64,000 nt of DNA from Arthonia radiata (lineage: Eukaryota; Ascomycota; Arthoniomycetes; Arthoniales; Arthoniaceae), in assembly GCA_002989075.1 (NCBI GenBank), contig PSQN01000015.1, positions 1,240,001 to 1,304,000 on the forward strand. The letters are read 5' to 3'. Every line of letters begins with the position of its first letter. Position 1 is the first letter of the stretch. The notes below the pieces were generated by a model, which did no database searches, was not told the DNA's origin, and was given only the letters and a program-made list of their open reading frames with translations. Below, piece after piece: positions 41,863 to 53,510 of this stretch. A program made the position numbers and the translations under genes.

Positions 41863-44800
41863 ATGAGCCAAAGCAGCACATCTGGACAGGCCCGCACTTC
41901 GTCTGGGTCTGACAACCGTTCCCCCCGCGACCGTCGTAATGATGTGAGCTTGCTGTTTTCCTTCTCTTCCCAAACTCCCTGCACGCATCCTACACCCTCA
42001 TTACCCCCATCATAATCATTTTCATCTTCATTGCGCCCATCATGATTCTCTCCATGCCCCCAGCGGCGCTTTCTATGTGGCAGTACATTGACATCTTGCA
42101 CCAAATGCAGCCGCACCAGCAAGCTTCCGCAATCGAGAAATCCGTCACCCACCTCCTTGTTGCGACTAAGCAGCTCCTTGAAACCCTCACGCAGTGGTCG
42201 CGCGGTACCGCCACTGAAACAGATGTATCGGATGTCTATGTACGACTAGGATATGAGTTTAATATTGCTTGTCGAGCGTTCACCCAAGTCGGCATTGAGA
42301 CCGATGATCTCGGCCCTGTACCAGATACCCTACGTTCGATTCTCGAGGAGACGCTGAGTCAAGAAGCTTCGCAATCGAGCTTGGACAAGTTCTTACCGAA
42401 GATACGCGATATCATCATCAATCTACTCCACGGTCTGAAGAGAAAGCAAGGCAAATTGAGAACCAAGACTCGTGCTGAAGAAGGAGCGTCATCGAGACGA
42501 ACAGGAAGTTTGGTCAGTGCCACCACGCTGGTAAATGAAGATGGCGATAATACACGAAGCTCAATGCCACCACCACGTCGTGAAGGAAGCCGAGAGCTCA
42601 ATGACACCCGCAGTCTCCATCACACACTCTCAAGCGCAGGTACTGCTTCTCCGCAGAGACAACATAGCACTGGCTCCAATGAGCCACGCCGTACCGGTTC
42701 GTCAGGAAAGGCTACCCATACATATCCGCCACCATCAGAGCCGCCAACGTTTCTGCCACCAGCGCTGCCGCCTTATCCGCAGGAAAACATCATTCCTGGC
42801 CCTACAGCGCCACCAACAATTCAAGAGCCCCCTCCACCATCTCCTCGCGAGCCACCAGCTCCTCGACCGCCGCCAAAGCAGGATGCATTAGCGGCCTTGC
42901 AGAGGACCGGTGAGCTGGAGCGCAGAGCTTCACGAAGATTCTCCAGCTACCAGCTTCGAAAAGAGCTTGGTACCTCTTCCGTGGGTGTACCCATGATACC
43001 ACCAGCACAGCGGTCGCCAATCCCTAATCGTGGTCGCGATGGGAGAGAGTCCATGCAAGCCATTCGATCCCGTGGCTCCCAGTATTTGCAGCGCACAAAG
43101 TCGCGCCCGCACTCGCCTGAAGGCAAGGTCGAGCCGGTCACTTCGGTCAGGCAGACTCTCAGAGATGGGAACATCGAAACCAATGCTCCCGTCTTTACCC
43201 CTCCGACTGAGCAGCCGGCAGCGCTCCAGAGCCCACACGCGCAGACTCCAGATGAAAAGTATGGAAAACCAGCGTCATACAACCAGCCCTCTCCGGGTGA
43301 CATGCAAGCAACCATCTCTCGACCTTGGGACGCTGGGTACCCCATCCCTGAACTTCCAGAACCTGCCGAGCAGCCCGAGTCTGCCAGTGAATCTCCCGTG
43401 TACAAAGCGGTGGAACCAGAGAAGCCACGACCGGTAGAGACGAAGAAGGATACCGCTGTACGACAGAGCGTGGTCGCCGAACCGCTGGTGCTATTCCTGC
43501 AATATAATACGAAAGTCAAGAAGTTTGTGCTCCCTGGTGGTTTCGAAGACCTTACGATGGAGAAGCTGCAGTATGGCTTCATTGAGAAGTTCTCGTGGAA
43601 TGTGCACAATAATGATGTCGAGCTCCCCGAGATCTACATACACGATTCAGCATCTGGTATCCGCCACGAGCTCGACGATCTCAACGATGTTAAGAACCAT
43701 TCTGTACTCGCGCTCAATACGGATCATGTCTCCGAGGTCAAGAAGCAAGTCGAGAGCAGCATGGCTGACATCCGTGGCCTGATTGAGGGCGTCACCAAGG
43801 CAATTGGTGACCAATCCCAGTCCATACAGTCAATTTCAAAGAGGCAGCAAGATTCTGCGGAAGAGGTAACCCGCCTGGCAGCGCGACCTGCGCAGCCCTT
43901 CTCTCAACCCGCTATTCCAAATGGCGTTCCCAAAGCCCCGCGAATCAACCAATCTCAGCTCGAGGAGATCCAGGCTGTCCGAAGAGAGCTCGCGGTCATG
44001 CGACAGAAGCACTCAAGTGATGTAGCAAGCAAGGATATCGAATTAGGTAAGATCAGGGAGGCTGCAATGAAGGAGGCATCCAAGCGTAACGCTCTTCCTC
44101 CTGGCGAGGGTGATAGCGATCGCGCGTACGTGGACGAAGGAAAGAAGCGTATGAATGATCAATGCGGCATTCTCATAGACAAAGTCGACACAGTACAGAA
44201 CAGAGTTGAGATCCTTCGGAAAGACGTCACAAGAGGCTCCCGCCCGCGGCCGGAGGACCTTGAGCTGAGACGCAATGACCTTAACACAGCGCTCAAAGAG
44301 CTGAGGTCTCTGCGAGAAGTGGCCAACCGCGAAACTCCGCTTTGGAAGAAGATTGGCGAGAAGCAGCTTAAGGCAGTCATGGAAGACCAAGAGGATATCA
44401 AGCTCAACGAAGAGATATTTGCTGACCTTGCAGATGATATCGACAAAACGGCGGCCACTCTGGACCTCGTTGCGGAAGCCGCACAGCAGCAGACCACTCG
44501 CTCCACGTCGCGGACGCTCCGTCATCCTACAGTAGCAACCAACGAAGAAGCAAAACGAGCGCAAGCGACCGTCCTTGGTGAAGTGCGCGCTTTGCAACCA
44601 AACCATGATTCACGTCTCGCCGCAATCCAGGATGCGGAAGATAAGCGCCAGCAAGCGCTTGCACTTGGCTTGGGTATTGACAATCCATTCAAGAAAGAAC
44701 TTGGTCAATTTGTGGGAGACAGCAAGCTTAAAAAGACAGGTGGTGTGGAGGAAGTGGAGCGTCTGCGCGTCCAAAGAGAGGAAGACGCCCGAAATGCGAA

Positions 44801-45017
44801 TCACGAGAACCAGCTGCGGTTGGCTAGAGAGCGTGCGGAGCGTGAGGCTGCGGAGAGCTCAGAGGAAGAAGAGGATGACGAGGACTACGGCGTCAGCGAT
44901 GCTCCGCCCAGGCTCGAAGTCCCTGGCTTCGACGACGACGGCCAGGTGAGCCCTGAGCCGGAGTTTGTTGAGGCGCCGGAACCGCCCCTGGGCCATCCGA
45001 ATGGCGTCGGTCTGTGA
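41863..45017 (+). CDS. BUD6: Actin-interacting protein 3 / bud-site selection protein Bud6
   Basis: Bud6 is a polarisome subunit that binds actin monomers and helps formins nucleate actin cables. The unspliced frame would begin at 42042. A better model places exon 1 at 41863-41943 (MSQSSTSGQARTSSGSDNRS and onward), a 176-nt intron (GTGAGC donor, CAG acceptor), and exon 2 at 42120-45017. This gives 992 residues. After the join comes QASAIEKSVTHLLVATKQLL, the conserved N-terminal block, with YVRLGYEFNIACRAF and IIINLLHGLKRKQGK. A Pro/Ser-rich linker precedes the AIP3 domain, with LFLQYNTKVKKFVLPGGF and long predicted coiled coils. The end is strongly acidic (SSEEEEDDEDYG). Confidence 0.9.
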
Positions 45018-45478
45018 GACGCCGCATTCATCATACAGCTACAAAAGCCACCTACCACGTTTGAATCACTGTAAGAGGCTGTTGAAATGACAGGTCAAGG
45101 CCATCCCGCCAGCTAAAGTCATTACGAGAACAGTCCGGCCAAAGCTCTACAACTTTGCTACAACCCCACAAGTCTGGATAGCCTTTCGTCCAGCGCGATA
45201 CCCTGTACGTATATATGAGCGGGAGATGTTACAGTAATATGAACCTATCTGAAACAAGAGGTGTTTTGTATACCAGTTTGCTGCTACGAAGCCATTACAT
45301 ATGCTTGCAGACGCCTCTCCTGCTCGCTCAAGATCTCGTCAGGTTAAACATAAGTGGAGGGGTATCGCAATCATCATCATCGTAGGAAAGCCTCTCCGCC
45401 TCTTCGCCGTTCCAAACGTCCGTCAACTCAGAATGCTTCCACGCCTCGCTAAACTACGCGAACCTACCTCATGCTTGC
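45018..45478. other. Convergent 3' intergenic region
   Basis: About 460 bp between BUD6 and the DUF962 gene. No gene is seen. Confidence 0.5.
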
Positions 45479-46025
45479 TCAAGCTTTCCGCCTCAACAAC
45501 ACAACCTCCCACAGCATCCTCAAATCACCCCTAAAGCTCCACACCGGAAACTTGAACGTGGCCGGCTTATTCTTCTCAAACACGTAGTGTCCCACCCACG
45601 CCCAGAAGTATCCTTGCACCACGCCGGCTAGTGCTATTAGCCAAGCTTTGTTCAACACTAATGACTGTGTTGCAAACGCGAGTCTGCGAAAGATCGATCG
45701 CGGAGGCGAGCGGAGGGCGAGGCGCGTGAGGATGGCAGGGATGACGGTGAGGGTGACGCGCAGGAGCGCGAGCGTGGAGAGGGAGGTGCCGAGGAGGTGG
45801 AGACGGCGATTGGTCGGGTGGGAGTGCTGTGGAGTGTCAGCGTTGCGTTTTGCAGGTTGGAGAGATGCAGAGAGGGCTGTTATGAGCGTGGAGAGTGGGC
45901 CGTCACACCTCTCCCAGATAGAATGGGTAGAAGTCCTCGAACGAGGAGTAGCCGGTCTTAGAGATGGGGAGGGGCTTGTAGTCGGGATTTGGCGCTGACG
46001 AGGACTTCTTCCCGGGGCTCGCCAT
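45479..46025 (-). CDS. DUF962-domain small membrane protein
   Basis: Two exons (46025-45909 and 45826-45479, 82-nt intron) give 154 residues. The N-terminus is MASPGKKSSSAPNPDYKPLP and leads to FEDFYPFYLGE|HSHPTNRRLHLLGTSL, which is the start of the DUF962 domain (a Glu-His-x-His-Pro block). A hydrophobic middle has two probable helices. The C-terminal signature is YFWAWVGHYVFEKNKPATFK followed by FPVWSFRGDLRMLWE. Related domains occur in bacteria. Yeast Mpo1, a 2-hydroxy fatty acid dioxygenase of the ER, carries a DUF962 domain, but this sequence looks closer to the bacterial type. Exact substrate is unknown. The first ATG in frame with this exon was chosen; longer open frames here are in other phases. 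Confidence 0.78.
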
Positions 46026-47256
46026 GGCTTGGTTGTGATCCGTGACCATACAGCACAATGCGAATGAGGGACGCGTCTGGTATTGGTTTGAGATGACGCT
46101 TGTGCGGACGACCTTGCTGTACGGATATATCGGTGTAAGGATATCAACCAGATTTGGCAGGGATGCTGTTCAGTGCTATTTTTTTCTTCTTTAATTCCAG
46201 AATCATCATTCGTTGCATTGGCAAATTTGTTTTCTATCATACAGAAATCTTCGGCATTCGAACCGCTGTCAGCGACCCGTACTAGCGCTCTAACGACTGC
46301 GCAAAACCATGACAGTTACTTCCAGTAATGTCGAACAGCGTGATTCGCAAATCCTTCCTTGTTGCCCTGGCATGCTCGTGACTGTGTAAGACTGTTGCTA
46401 GGCTGTTCGTATCCAGTGATGGGCGAACGTGGCGCCTGTATTGATAGACAGCTTGACGAATAGTACTCCCGCTGCAACATCTTCGTCGAATCTGATCCGG
46501 AGGCACCATGATGATGATGGTATCAACGATTCGAGGCAGCATTGGCATGTCTCTGGCCAAATCCTACCGTAATCGTGTGTCAAGCGCGTGTGTATAATTG
46601 AAGGTAACGAGCGTACAAGCAAATCATCAGAGCGCTTAATTGTGGTCAACAGCTTTACAATTATGACCAGATTAAGGAGAGCATCAAGATCAAAAACCAA
46701 TGCATGGCGGGGTCCTTCCCACACGTGCAGGCCACTCCTTCTGTGTGGCATGGGTGGGTGCTGCCAATTCCCAATTATTGCAGCGCCTGCCTTCGGATAA
46801 GGCGCAACGACAGCATGAAAATGTCTTGTGAGACTTCCATCAAGGTCGAAATGGTGTGTCGCCGCATTCTTCGTTGACCGGGTCTATTATATCCCTCTAC
46901 GTGCCTGCAGATTCTTAACAGTGAAGCCATTTTTACAGCTTTGTACCAAAAACGGTTTCAACAACTAGCTGTCTACGACGAAGCAAAGAACAACGGGAAA
47001 GGTCTTCGGCCGACATCTCCGCAAGGAGAAACGCTCATAGTTCACCCATCACATCGTCAGACTCTGAGGTTCCACACAGGATTCACACAGGATTCACACA
47101 ATAGCTGTCGAAGTTCCAAACTGCTCCTCGGGTGAGAAAACATCGAAATTCCTGAGACTGACCTCAAGCTCAAAGGCTGTGTGTTTGCAAGCACGGCTTG
47201 AGTTGGTCCTGTTACAACTGCTGGATTACACAAAATTGTCGCGCGAGAAGCTCAAC
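46026..47256. other. Intergenic region, no gene recognised
   Basis: About 1.2 kb. Short open frames have no support. A minus-strand stretch near 46250-46303 has tRNA-like D-arm and TTCGAA-containing sequence but does not fold as a tRNA. A tandem AGGATTCACAC repeat of two to three copies lies near 47070-47102 in front of the monooxygenase gene. Confidence 0.5.
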
Positions 47257-48731
47257 ATGCCCCTTTCTATCGCAGTCGTTAGTGCCGGTCTCCACGGGTT
47301 GAGTACCGCGCTCATTCTCCACAAACATGGTCACGAAGTCACGTTGTGGCTGGGACCAGAGGAGGGCCTCAGGCCTGATGCAGGGATTGAAATACCTCCA
47401 AATAGCTCGCGAGTCTTGAAGCATTATGGCTTGTTGGATAAACTTGCTCCATGGGCGTCCAAACTTGAGTGTCTACACTTCAAGGATTACAGCACCGGGG
47501 CGGAACTTGAGGAAATTATGTTCACAACTCAGCATGGAGATGTTTACGATGCACCGTGAGCTCTAGGCGCGATCACTTGGTACGACGATGTCAGCTAACC
47601 CAAGTGTAGATATTTGGTCATCCGTCGAAGTCTTTATTTCCGCTTACTTCTGCTTGCGTCGGAGCGCTGTGGGTTGACAATCAAAACTTGTCGCGAATCA
47701 AACGCGATGAACGAAGACATCCCATCGCTCACATTGGATGAAAAGGAAGAGCAGTATGACCTCATTGTTGGGGATGATGGTAGGTCAGCCTGAGACTGAA
47801 TTTAGGTCTTGTCAACAGCCGTCTTGAGTACTGAGAGCAGATCTAGGTTGGAGATCGTGGGTTCGCAACCGGGCTTTCCCCGAAGTGCGTGAAGTAGTCG
47901 AACAGTCAACGATTTGCGTATCCTTTTTCAGCACACCGCGTGCGGCAAAGTCGATGGAAGCCTCTTCCCCCGAGTTTCTGACTCCAGGCAACTTCGCTTA
48001 CTGGATTGGGCCCGGTTCTCACGTGTTAGCATTTCCGATCTCCAACGGAGAGTTCTACCACCTGGAACTTGTCTGGGACGAGGCCGTCGCACCGCGTGTC
48101 TCTTATGACTTCCAGGGGTTGATGAACCATCTACAAAATTTCGACCCGTCTCTCAAACATGCCTTGATGCTTCCTAATAAAGTGCAATCGTTCAGACAAC
48201 ACTATGGGCGATTCTACTCGAATTGGTGCTCGAAAAGCGGCAAGGTGGCGCTGATTGGCAGTTCTGCACGCCCGATGACATCGTTCATGTCTCAGGTACT
48301 ACGTGTCGCCGACGTGCTTATGATAGCGAGAAGCATACTGATCGAACGCAATGTAGGAGTTTGCCATGGCAACAGAAGACGCAGCGGTCCTCGCCAAGTG
48401 TCTTGACACTGTCAACGATTCGACTACTGTTGTAGATGCTGTGAGAGTATACCAGAAGCTGCGCAGGCCCCGTGTAGAGCACGTGACAGCGGGCATGAAG
48501 AACACTGTGCAGCAGTTTCATCTTCCCTACGGCGAAGAGCAGCAAATGCGCGACGAATCAGTGGGGGGCTACGCCTGGGGAGGGAATATGAGTCTGGTCC
48601 ATTCGGAACGATTCCATGTCTTTCCGAAAGCTTCCAGCAATGTGCTGAACGCAGACTTCCAACGGTGGCTGTTTGGGTTCGACGCAACTGCAGAGCCAAG
48701 TCATGCGACGACAGTGTCGAATCGTCGCTAA
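47257..48731 (+). CDS. FAD-dependent monooxygenase homologue with eroded cofactor motifs
   Basis: Four exons (47257-47555, 47610-47779, 47841-48295, 48357-48731) give 432 residues, the usual length of salicylate-hydroxylase-like group A flavin monooxygenases. Layout and order of motifs match that family. Each key FAD site is altered. The first motif reads AVVSAGLHGLST, where GxGxxG is expected (Gly9 is Ser and Gly13 is His). The DG motif reads DLIVGDDG. The ribityl-binding GDAAHPM reads GSSARPM, losing the Asp. The loop after it is short (SFMSQEFAMATEDAAVLAKC). Introns are standard and the frame has no stop. Either an inactive or repurposed homologue, or an early pseudogene. No clustered partner enzymes are seen nearby. 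Confidence 0.68.
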
Positions 48732-49070
48732 CAGTACGCGATGATAGGGGCTAGATGTGTAACATAGCTCGACCTGAACGCGAACGTTATCGTTTCATTT
48801 CTTAAATGCTCCATTTGTACCTCATTAAGCGCGTTGCTGTGGAAACAAGAGATCCTCGTCCACTAAGACTTATTTGCTGGATCTCTAACATGTTCCATAG
48901 ACGAGGAGAAAAACACGACGCGAAGATGACTCCTAGGTACGTATCAGCGTCATCCGCGCACTCTACAACGCTTACCCCATCCACAAAGACCACTAGACCA
49001 ACTCAAAGAGTCAAACGATATCCTCTCCGGCGCCGAATCCTAAACGCTCCGTACTTACTGCACCTCGCAG
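48732..49070. other. Gap that probably holds the 5' end of the ankyrin gene
   Basis: About 340 bp. A candidate first exon reads MFHRRGEKHDAKMTPRY, ending at a GTATCA donor near 48942. Joined to the acceptor at 49070 it would continue in phase. I cannot confirm it. Confidence 0.35.
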
Positions 49071-49697
49071 TGTCTCGACGTCCACATCAATCTCACCGAC
49101 CCCGCCGGCCGCCTCCTCTACACCGACGACCTCGACAGCCTCAAACGCTACCTCTCAACCGACTTTCCCGCGTGCGTCGACCTCTTCGACAGACACTGGG
49201 GCCCCACCCGCATCCCCGTGTACAACGTCCTCCTCACCCTCCTGTACCTGCAGCCCGAGCGCAGCCCCTCCCGCATGGCTATGGTGCGCTACCTGGCCAC
49301 CGGCGCGCGAGTCCCCGTCGACGGCACCGACCTGGCCGGCGCGTCCGCGCTTACGTACGCCATCTCCACGACGCCGTACCTAGAGCTTGAGTTTGCGCAG
49401 ATCATGCTGGAAGGAGGTGCGGATATCAATAGCCGGAATCGATATGGGTGCACGGCTGCGCATGATGCGGTGATGGTTGTGCTGACGTCTGAGGGTGTGG
49501 TGGAGAGGGCGGTTGCGGCGTTGAGGTGGTTTAGGGAGCGGCGCGGTGATCTGGATGTTGGGGATGGGGATGGGATGAGTGTGAGGTTTATGGCGGGGAG
49601 CGTGGGGAGGATTGCGCTGGGGTTGGGGATGGTGTTTGCAGGCGAGGGGAGTGCGGGCGCGGCGAGGAAGGTCGGGGGGCATGAGCTGTGTAAGTAG
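49071..49697 (+). CDS. Ankyrin-repeat protein, 5' end unresolved
   Basis: The clear coding part is the frame from 49071 (just after a CAG acceptor) to the stop at 49697, about 208 residues. It begins CLDVHINLTDPAGRLLYTDD. At least two ankyrin-like units are visible, including GADINSRNRYGCTAAHDAVM. Other stretches are GPTRIPVYNVLLTLLYLQPE and MVRYLATGARVPVDGTDLAG. The 3' half is Gly/Val/Arg-rich. No start codon fits well within this exon except MAMVRYL, which lies too far in, so an upstream exon is needed (see the preceding gap). It could be a fragment of a longer gene. Codon use is extremely GC-rich in the first 300 bp compared with neighbours. Binding partner and role are unknown. Confidence 0.55.
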   Translation, partial: CLDVHINLTDPAGRLLYTDDLDSLKRYLSTDFPACVDLFDRHWGPTRIPVYNVLLTLLYLQPERSPSRMAMVRYLATGARVPVDGTDLAGASALTYAISTTPYLELEFAQIMLEGGADINSRNRYGCTAAHDAVMVVLTSEGVVERAVAALRWFRERRGDLDVGDGDGMSVRFMAGSVGRIALGLGMVFAGEGSAGAARKVGGHELCK

Positions 49698-51298
49698 TGT
49701 GGGAGTGGGAGGAAGTGTCAGGTGTGTTGTGGGAAGGCTTGATTGTGTGTGTGCGTGTGCGCGCGTGATGAGGGTATGGTGTTTGGAGGGAGTTGTGATG
49801 AGGTTAGCTGACACTAGCCTTTCGGTTCACTGCACCAATGGAGGCGCTGTGGATTTCAAGAGCCGAAATTGGAGTTGCAAAGTCGGATGGAGATGCCACT
49901 GATATGAGATGTCTCTCAGTCCGCCTGACCGTTGGCACAAGTCGCTAAGACGTTCAATTTCATTGCTGCAACAGTACAAAGTCATCGAAGGATAATCACG
50001 TTGAGGCGCGCTCGCAACACCAAATAGTAGCGTTGCCAGACTCTCGTGTAGGACTCACGGTACACGGATGCGAATTCTTCTTGCGAAATAAAGTGCAGCC
50101 TAGAGGTGAAACCGCAGCATTGAAGCTTGTACATCATAAGCACTACTCCGTAAATGAGCAGAATAGAGCTCTCGAACCACGGAACTCGAGTTCTGAGGAT
50201 TCGTATACCCTCGACAGTAGCTGCAGACAAGCTCACTACCGCATCTCTGCAGGCGGCAGCTTTACATGACTTATCAGATGCAGCGCAAGTAGCGACAGTC
50301 CACGATTGACTACGGATGACTAAAACGGCAAATGCGCTGGATGTGAGATGGCATTGAAACGTGGGGGGATTCCTGAGACCTCGTGCGGGGGACTCTGCCA
50401 CAGCACTAATAATGAATATGAAGTATGAAGTCAGGCAAATCCGCGAGGACGAATCAGCATTCTGTTTCGGGACTGTGCCGTGGCTGGCGTCCGAGTCGTT
50501 ACCTGAAGAGGCTAGCCAATCTCGAAGCTCACGTGCTTTGGACCGGCAAACCTACGACCCGCTCACTCCATCTCGCATGGAAATTCAGCCGCCTTACTTG
50601 AAGTTACAGCCCTTCCGACCTTGCGAACACTCAACACTCCACCGGCCCTGTTCTTCCTATAACGGCTTCACTCCCAGGCTTAGTGCTGACTGAAACAGGC
50701 GATCTTGCCAATCATTGGCCTATCTCCTGACTTTCTCATCCCTTTTACTGCTGGCTTCCCGCGGCCACATTTCCTCATTCGTCCTTACTCGGGCCGCCCG
50801 CCGGTCAGTAAATCCTCTGCTCACAAAACCCGCGTGGCTCAGCGAACTTCGAACATGGGGTCGTCCGCATTGACGGACCCAGTTGTTGACCGCTGTAAGG
50901 ACCGGCGTGACAGCTATTCTTGGGCTGCTCGCTGCCACCTATGGTTGGTCGCAGATTGTCTTCCTGCCGCTCCGGGTAATTCTTCCAATGCTCAAGGATC
51001 TAGTAATTCCATTTGACTGTCATGAAGGGCCGGTCCTCTGTGCTTTAACTGTTTACCACAGCCCACCTTAGTCGAGGCTGCCATATTTCTCTTCACACCA
51101 TTGCAATTACTTAACACCCGGACAGCTCAACATCTCCTTCTCCCGTTATTCTCATTCACTTCTACATACAACAGTCCTGGTCTCTTCGTACTCTTATCAC
51201 CCATTACTAACACTTTCGGGTTGACACATTGATTTGGACGTCAGCACCAACACCGCACTCATCACCACCCGACGTATACCCAAAACACATCAACCAAA
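49698..51298. other. Intergenic region, weakly supported open frames only
   Basis: About 1.6 kb. A TG/CG alternating tract lies at about 49743-49768. Plus-strand frame 50413-50692 starts MNMKYEVRQIREDE and has no identified domain. A minus-strand frame at 49982-50401 is likewise unsupported. The last 200 bp are pyrimidine-rich, as in a promoter. Confidence 0.4.
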
Positions 51299-52355
51299 AT
51301 GCCACGCGACGTCTGCAGCCCGCAGATTCTCACCGAAGACTGCACTCTCGCCACATGTTGCATCCAGCGCGGCTCCGTCTCTTACCTCCCCTCCTTACCC
51401 GGCAATGCCATCTATCTCGCCATATTCGCACTCCTCCTCACGGCGCAACTCGGCTTAGGCATCCGCTACAAGACATGGGGCTTCATGGTCGGGATGGTCG
51501 TCGGCTGCTTTGGTGAAGTCGTGGGCTATGCCGGCCGCCTCTGGATGCACTCGCAGATCTTCCAGCAAAATCCTTTCCTCGTCTATTTGGTCCCGATCAC
51601 CATCTCGCCGGCGTTCATCACCGCGTCGCTTTACCTGACTTTGGGTCGTGTGATCCAAGCCTACGGCAGCCACTTTTCGATCTTGCCTGCGGGTGCTTAT
51701 ACCGCATTGTTTGTGGCCTGCGATTTCATCTCGCTTCTGCTGCAAGCGGCCGGCGGTGCCATTGCCTCCATTGCGGATTCCGGCAGTGATCTGCAACAGA
51801 CTGGTATCAACACTATGTAAGCTCTCATGCCATTTCCCTGCCACCATCTTCCAAGTACAAATCTAACAGCACATCAGGATCGGGGGTCTCGCCTTCCAAG
51901 TCGGCTCTCTCGCCCTCTTCGGACTTCTCGCTGGCTACTTCTTCTTCAACGTCAACCGCAAATTCTCCACGCGCTCCAACCGCTTCTACTCCCTCACCGG
52001 CTCCAAGCGCTTCCACTACTTCGAGGCCGCCTTCTCTCTCGCCACCATCCTCATCTTCGTGCGCTGCGCGTTCCGTGTCGCCGAGCTCAAGGAGGGTTTC
52101 GACGGCCACATCGCCAACAGCCAAGCGCTCTTCATGGTCTTCGAGGGCCCCATGGTCTTCATCGCTGTCGCCCTGCTCACCGTCTTTCACCCTGGCCTTA
52201 CCTTCCAGGGCCGCTGGGCCGAAGCCAACTTCAAGGTGTTTGGCAAGAAGACTGCCGCGGACGCCCCGACTCAGTACCAGGCTGTGAATGCGCCGCAGTG
52301 GACGGAGCTGGAGAACTCTCGTGGGTCCAGCCCGGGCTTGAAGGCTATGCGGTGA
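51299..52355 (+). CDS. RTA1-like lipid-translocating exporter family membrane protein
   Basis: Two exons (51299-51816 and 51878-52355, 61-nt intron) give 331 residues with seven probable helices. Family marks are YKTWGFMVGMVVGCFGEVVG with YAGR, ISPAFITASLYLTLGRVI, FVACDFISLLLQAAGGAIA, and GSKRFHYFEAAFSLATILIF with VRCAFRVAEL. The last helix block is NSQALFMVFEGPMVFIAVAL. The family includes yeast Rsb1 (sphingoid-base export) and Rta1 (7-aminocholesterol resistance). A Cys-rich N-terminal start (CSPQILTEDCTLATCC) is extracellular by analogy. Substrate is not predictable. The ATG lies in an AAAATG context. Confidence 0.9.
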
Positions 52356-52860
52356 GCTGATGCCGAGTAGCGGAGTCGAAATCGCATGAGAGGCAGGAAA
52401 GTGCCCAAGCTCTGAACTCGGGCAGGGAGGTATCTTGACGATGTACATGGGCGGTAAAAGCTTATGCTGAGCGCTGGAGTTTGGGGGAGATATACCAAAA
52501 CTAAACTAGACTCATAGAGGTTAAATCGTTACGATATTCTTAAGGCTTGCATTTGTCCTACTCCATTGTCGCTTGTCTCGAATACACATCTTCTAGCATC
52601 TTGTCGAGATATTTCTGCGTCGGTACAACTGCTCCTACAACTACATCACTCATCAGATTGGATCACTGACACCTACCGCTCGATCACATTCACCCCCGTT
52701 TATCAGACACGTATCACTACCCATCCTTCACACTCGTACAACGCAGCCTAAACGCGACCTTTGCACTCCCCACATCTCAATTCCCTTTCCACACGCCTAC
52801 TCTCTCCCTTCCCAAACCTACCACATCCCCTCCCCCTCTTGATTCAATCCTCACAACGCA
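52356..52860. other. Convergent 3' intergenic region
   Basis: About 500 bp, pyrimidine-rich in its second half. No gene is recognised. Confidence 0.5.
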
Positions 52861-53510
52861 TCACACCCCCCCCTCCAATCCCCTCCTCAACGCACTCCGA
52901 AACGGCAGCACCGTTACCCGACTCAAATCCCACACCCCGCTCGTCGCGTAGATGTCTTTTCTCAGAAGCTCCAGCAGCTCGTCTTGGGTGGAGGCGACGC
53001 CGAGCATGATTGAACCGTTGGCCTGCTTTATGTTAGTTTAGTGGTGGTGCTGGTGGGTCGAGGTTGTGACGGTTGGGTGAGGGAGAGGATTGGGAGGAGG
53101 AGGAGAGGAGGAGAGAGGAGAGGAGAAGGGGGAGAAGAGGGAAGGAGAATAACAAGAGGATAGGGAGGGAGGTAAAGGGAGGAGAGAAGCGAGAAATGAG
53201 AAATGGGATGAAAGAACAGGGTGAAAAAGAGGAGGGGGAAACGCAGAGGGAAAGAGATGGAAGTCATACCTTCGGCGTCTCACCCTCCGCGGGATGCTCA
53301 TCCAACGTCGCGCCGCCGAAAGCCCAGATGCCGGCGTCGACGTCGGGTTTGAGGTTGGTGATGTGGTCGCTGTGGACGTCTTAGCTGGATGGAAATCCAA
53401 TAGTGACAGACGGTAGCTTACGGGCGCACTTGCATGCGCTTTTGCAGAGCGCCGGCGTTGTCGGGGAGGATGATGAGCCATTCTTTCTTTGGTGGTGCGG
53501 TGGCCATCAT
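52861..53510 (-). CDS. YciI-related domain protein
   Basis: Three exons (53510-53422, 53369-53270 and 53022-52861) give 116 residues, a usual size for the ferredoxin-like YciI family. The order is EWLIILPDNAGALQKRMQVR, PDHITNLKPDVDAGIWAFGG, ATLDEHPAEGETPK, NGSIMLGVASTQDELLELL and KDIYATSGVWDLSRVTVLPF. The His of the RPDH block is the conserved active-site-like residue of the family. Enzymatic role is unknown for most members. The second intron is unusually long (247 nt) and contains an almost pure polypyrimidine stretch on the coding strand. Two adjacent ATGs (53510 and 53507) could start it. Confidence 0.85.
53078..53260. repeat. Polypurine/polypyrimidine low-complexity tract in an intron
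   Basis: About 180 bp, nearly all A and G on the plus strand. The uninterrupted core, 53092-53149, is 58 purines made mostly of GGA and GA units. It lies entirely inside intron 2 of the YciI-like gene. Confidence 0.85.

Noticed and set aside
46250-46303. A functional tRNA gene
   Set aside because: Acceptor stem and anticodon arm cannot be formed.
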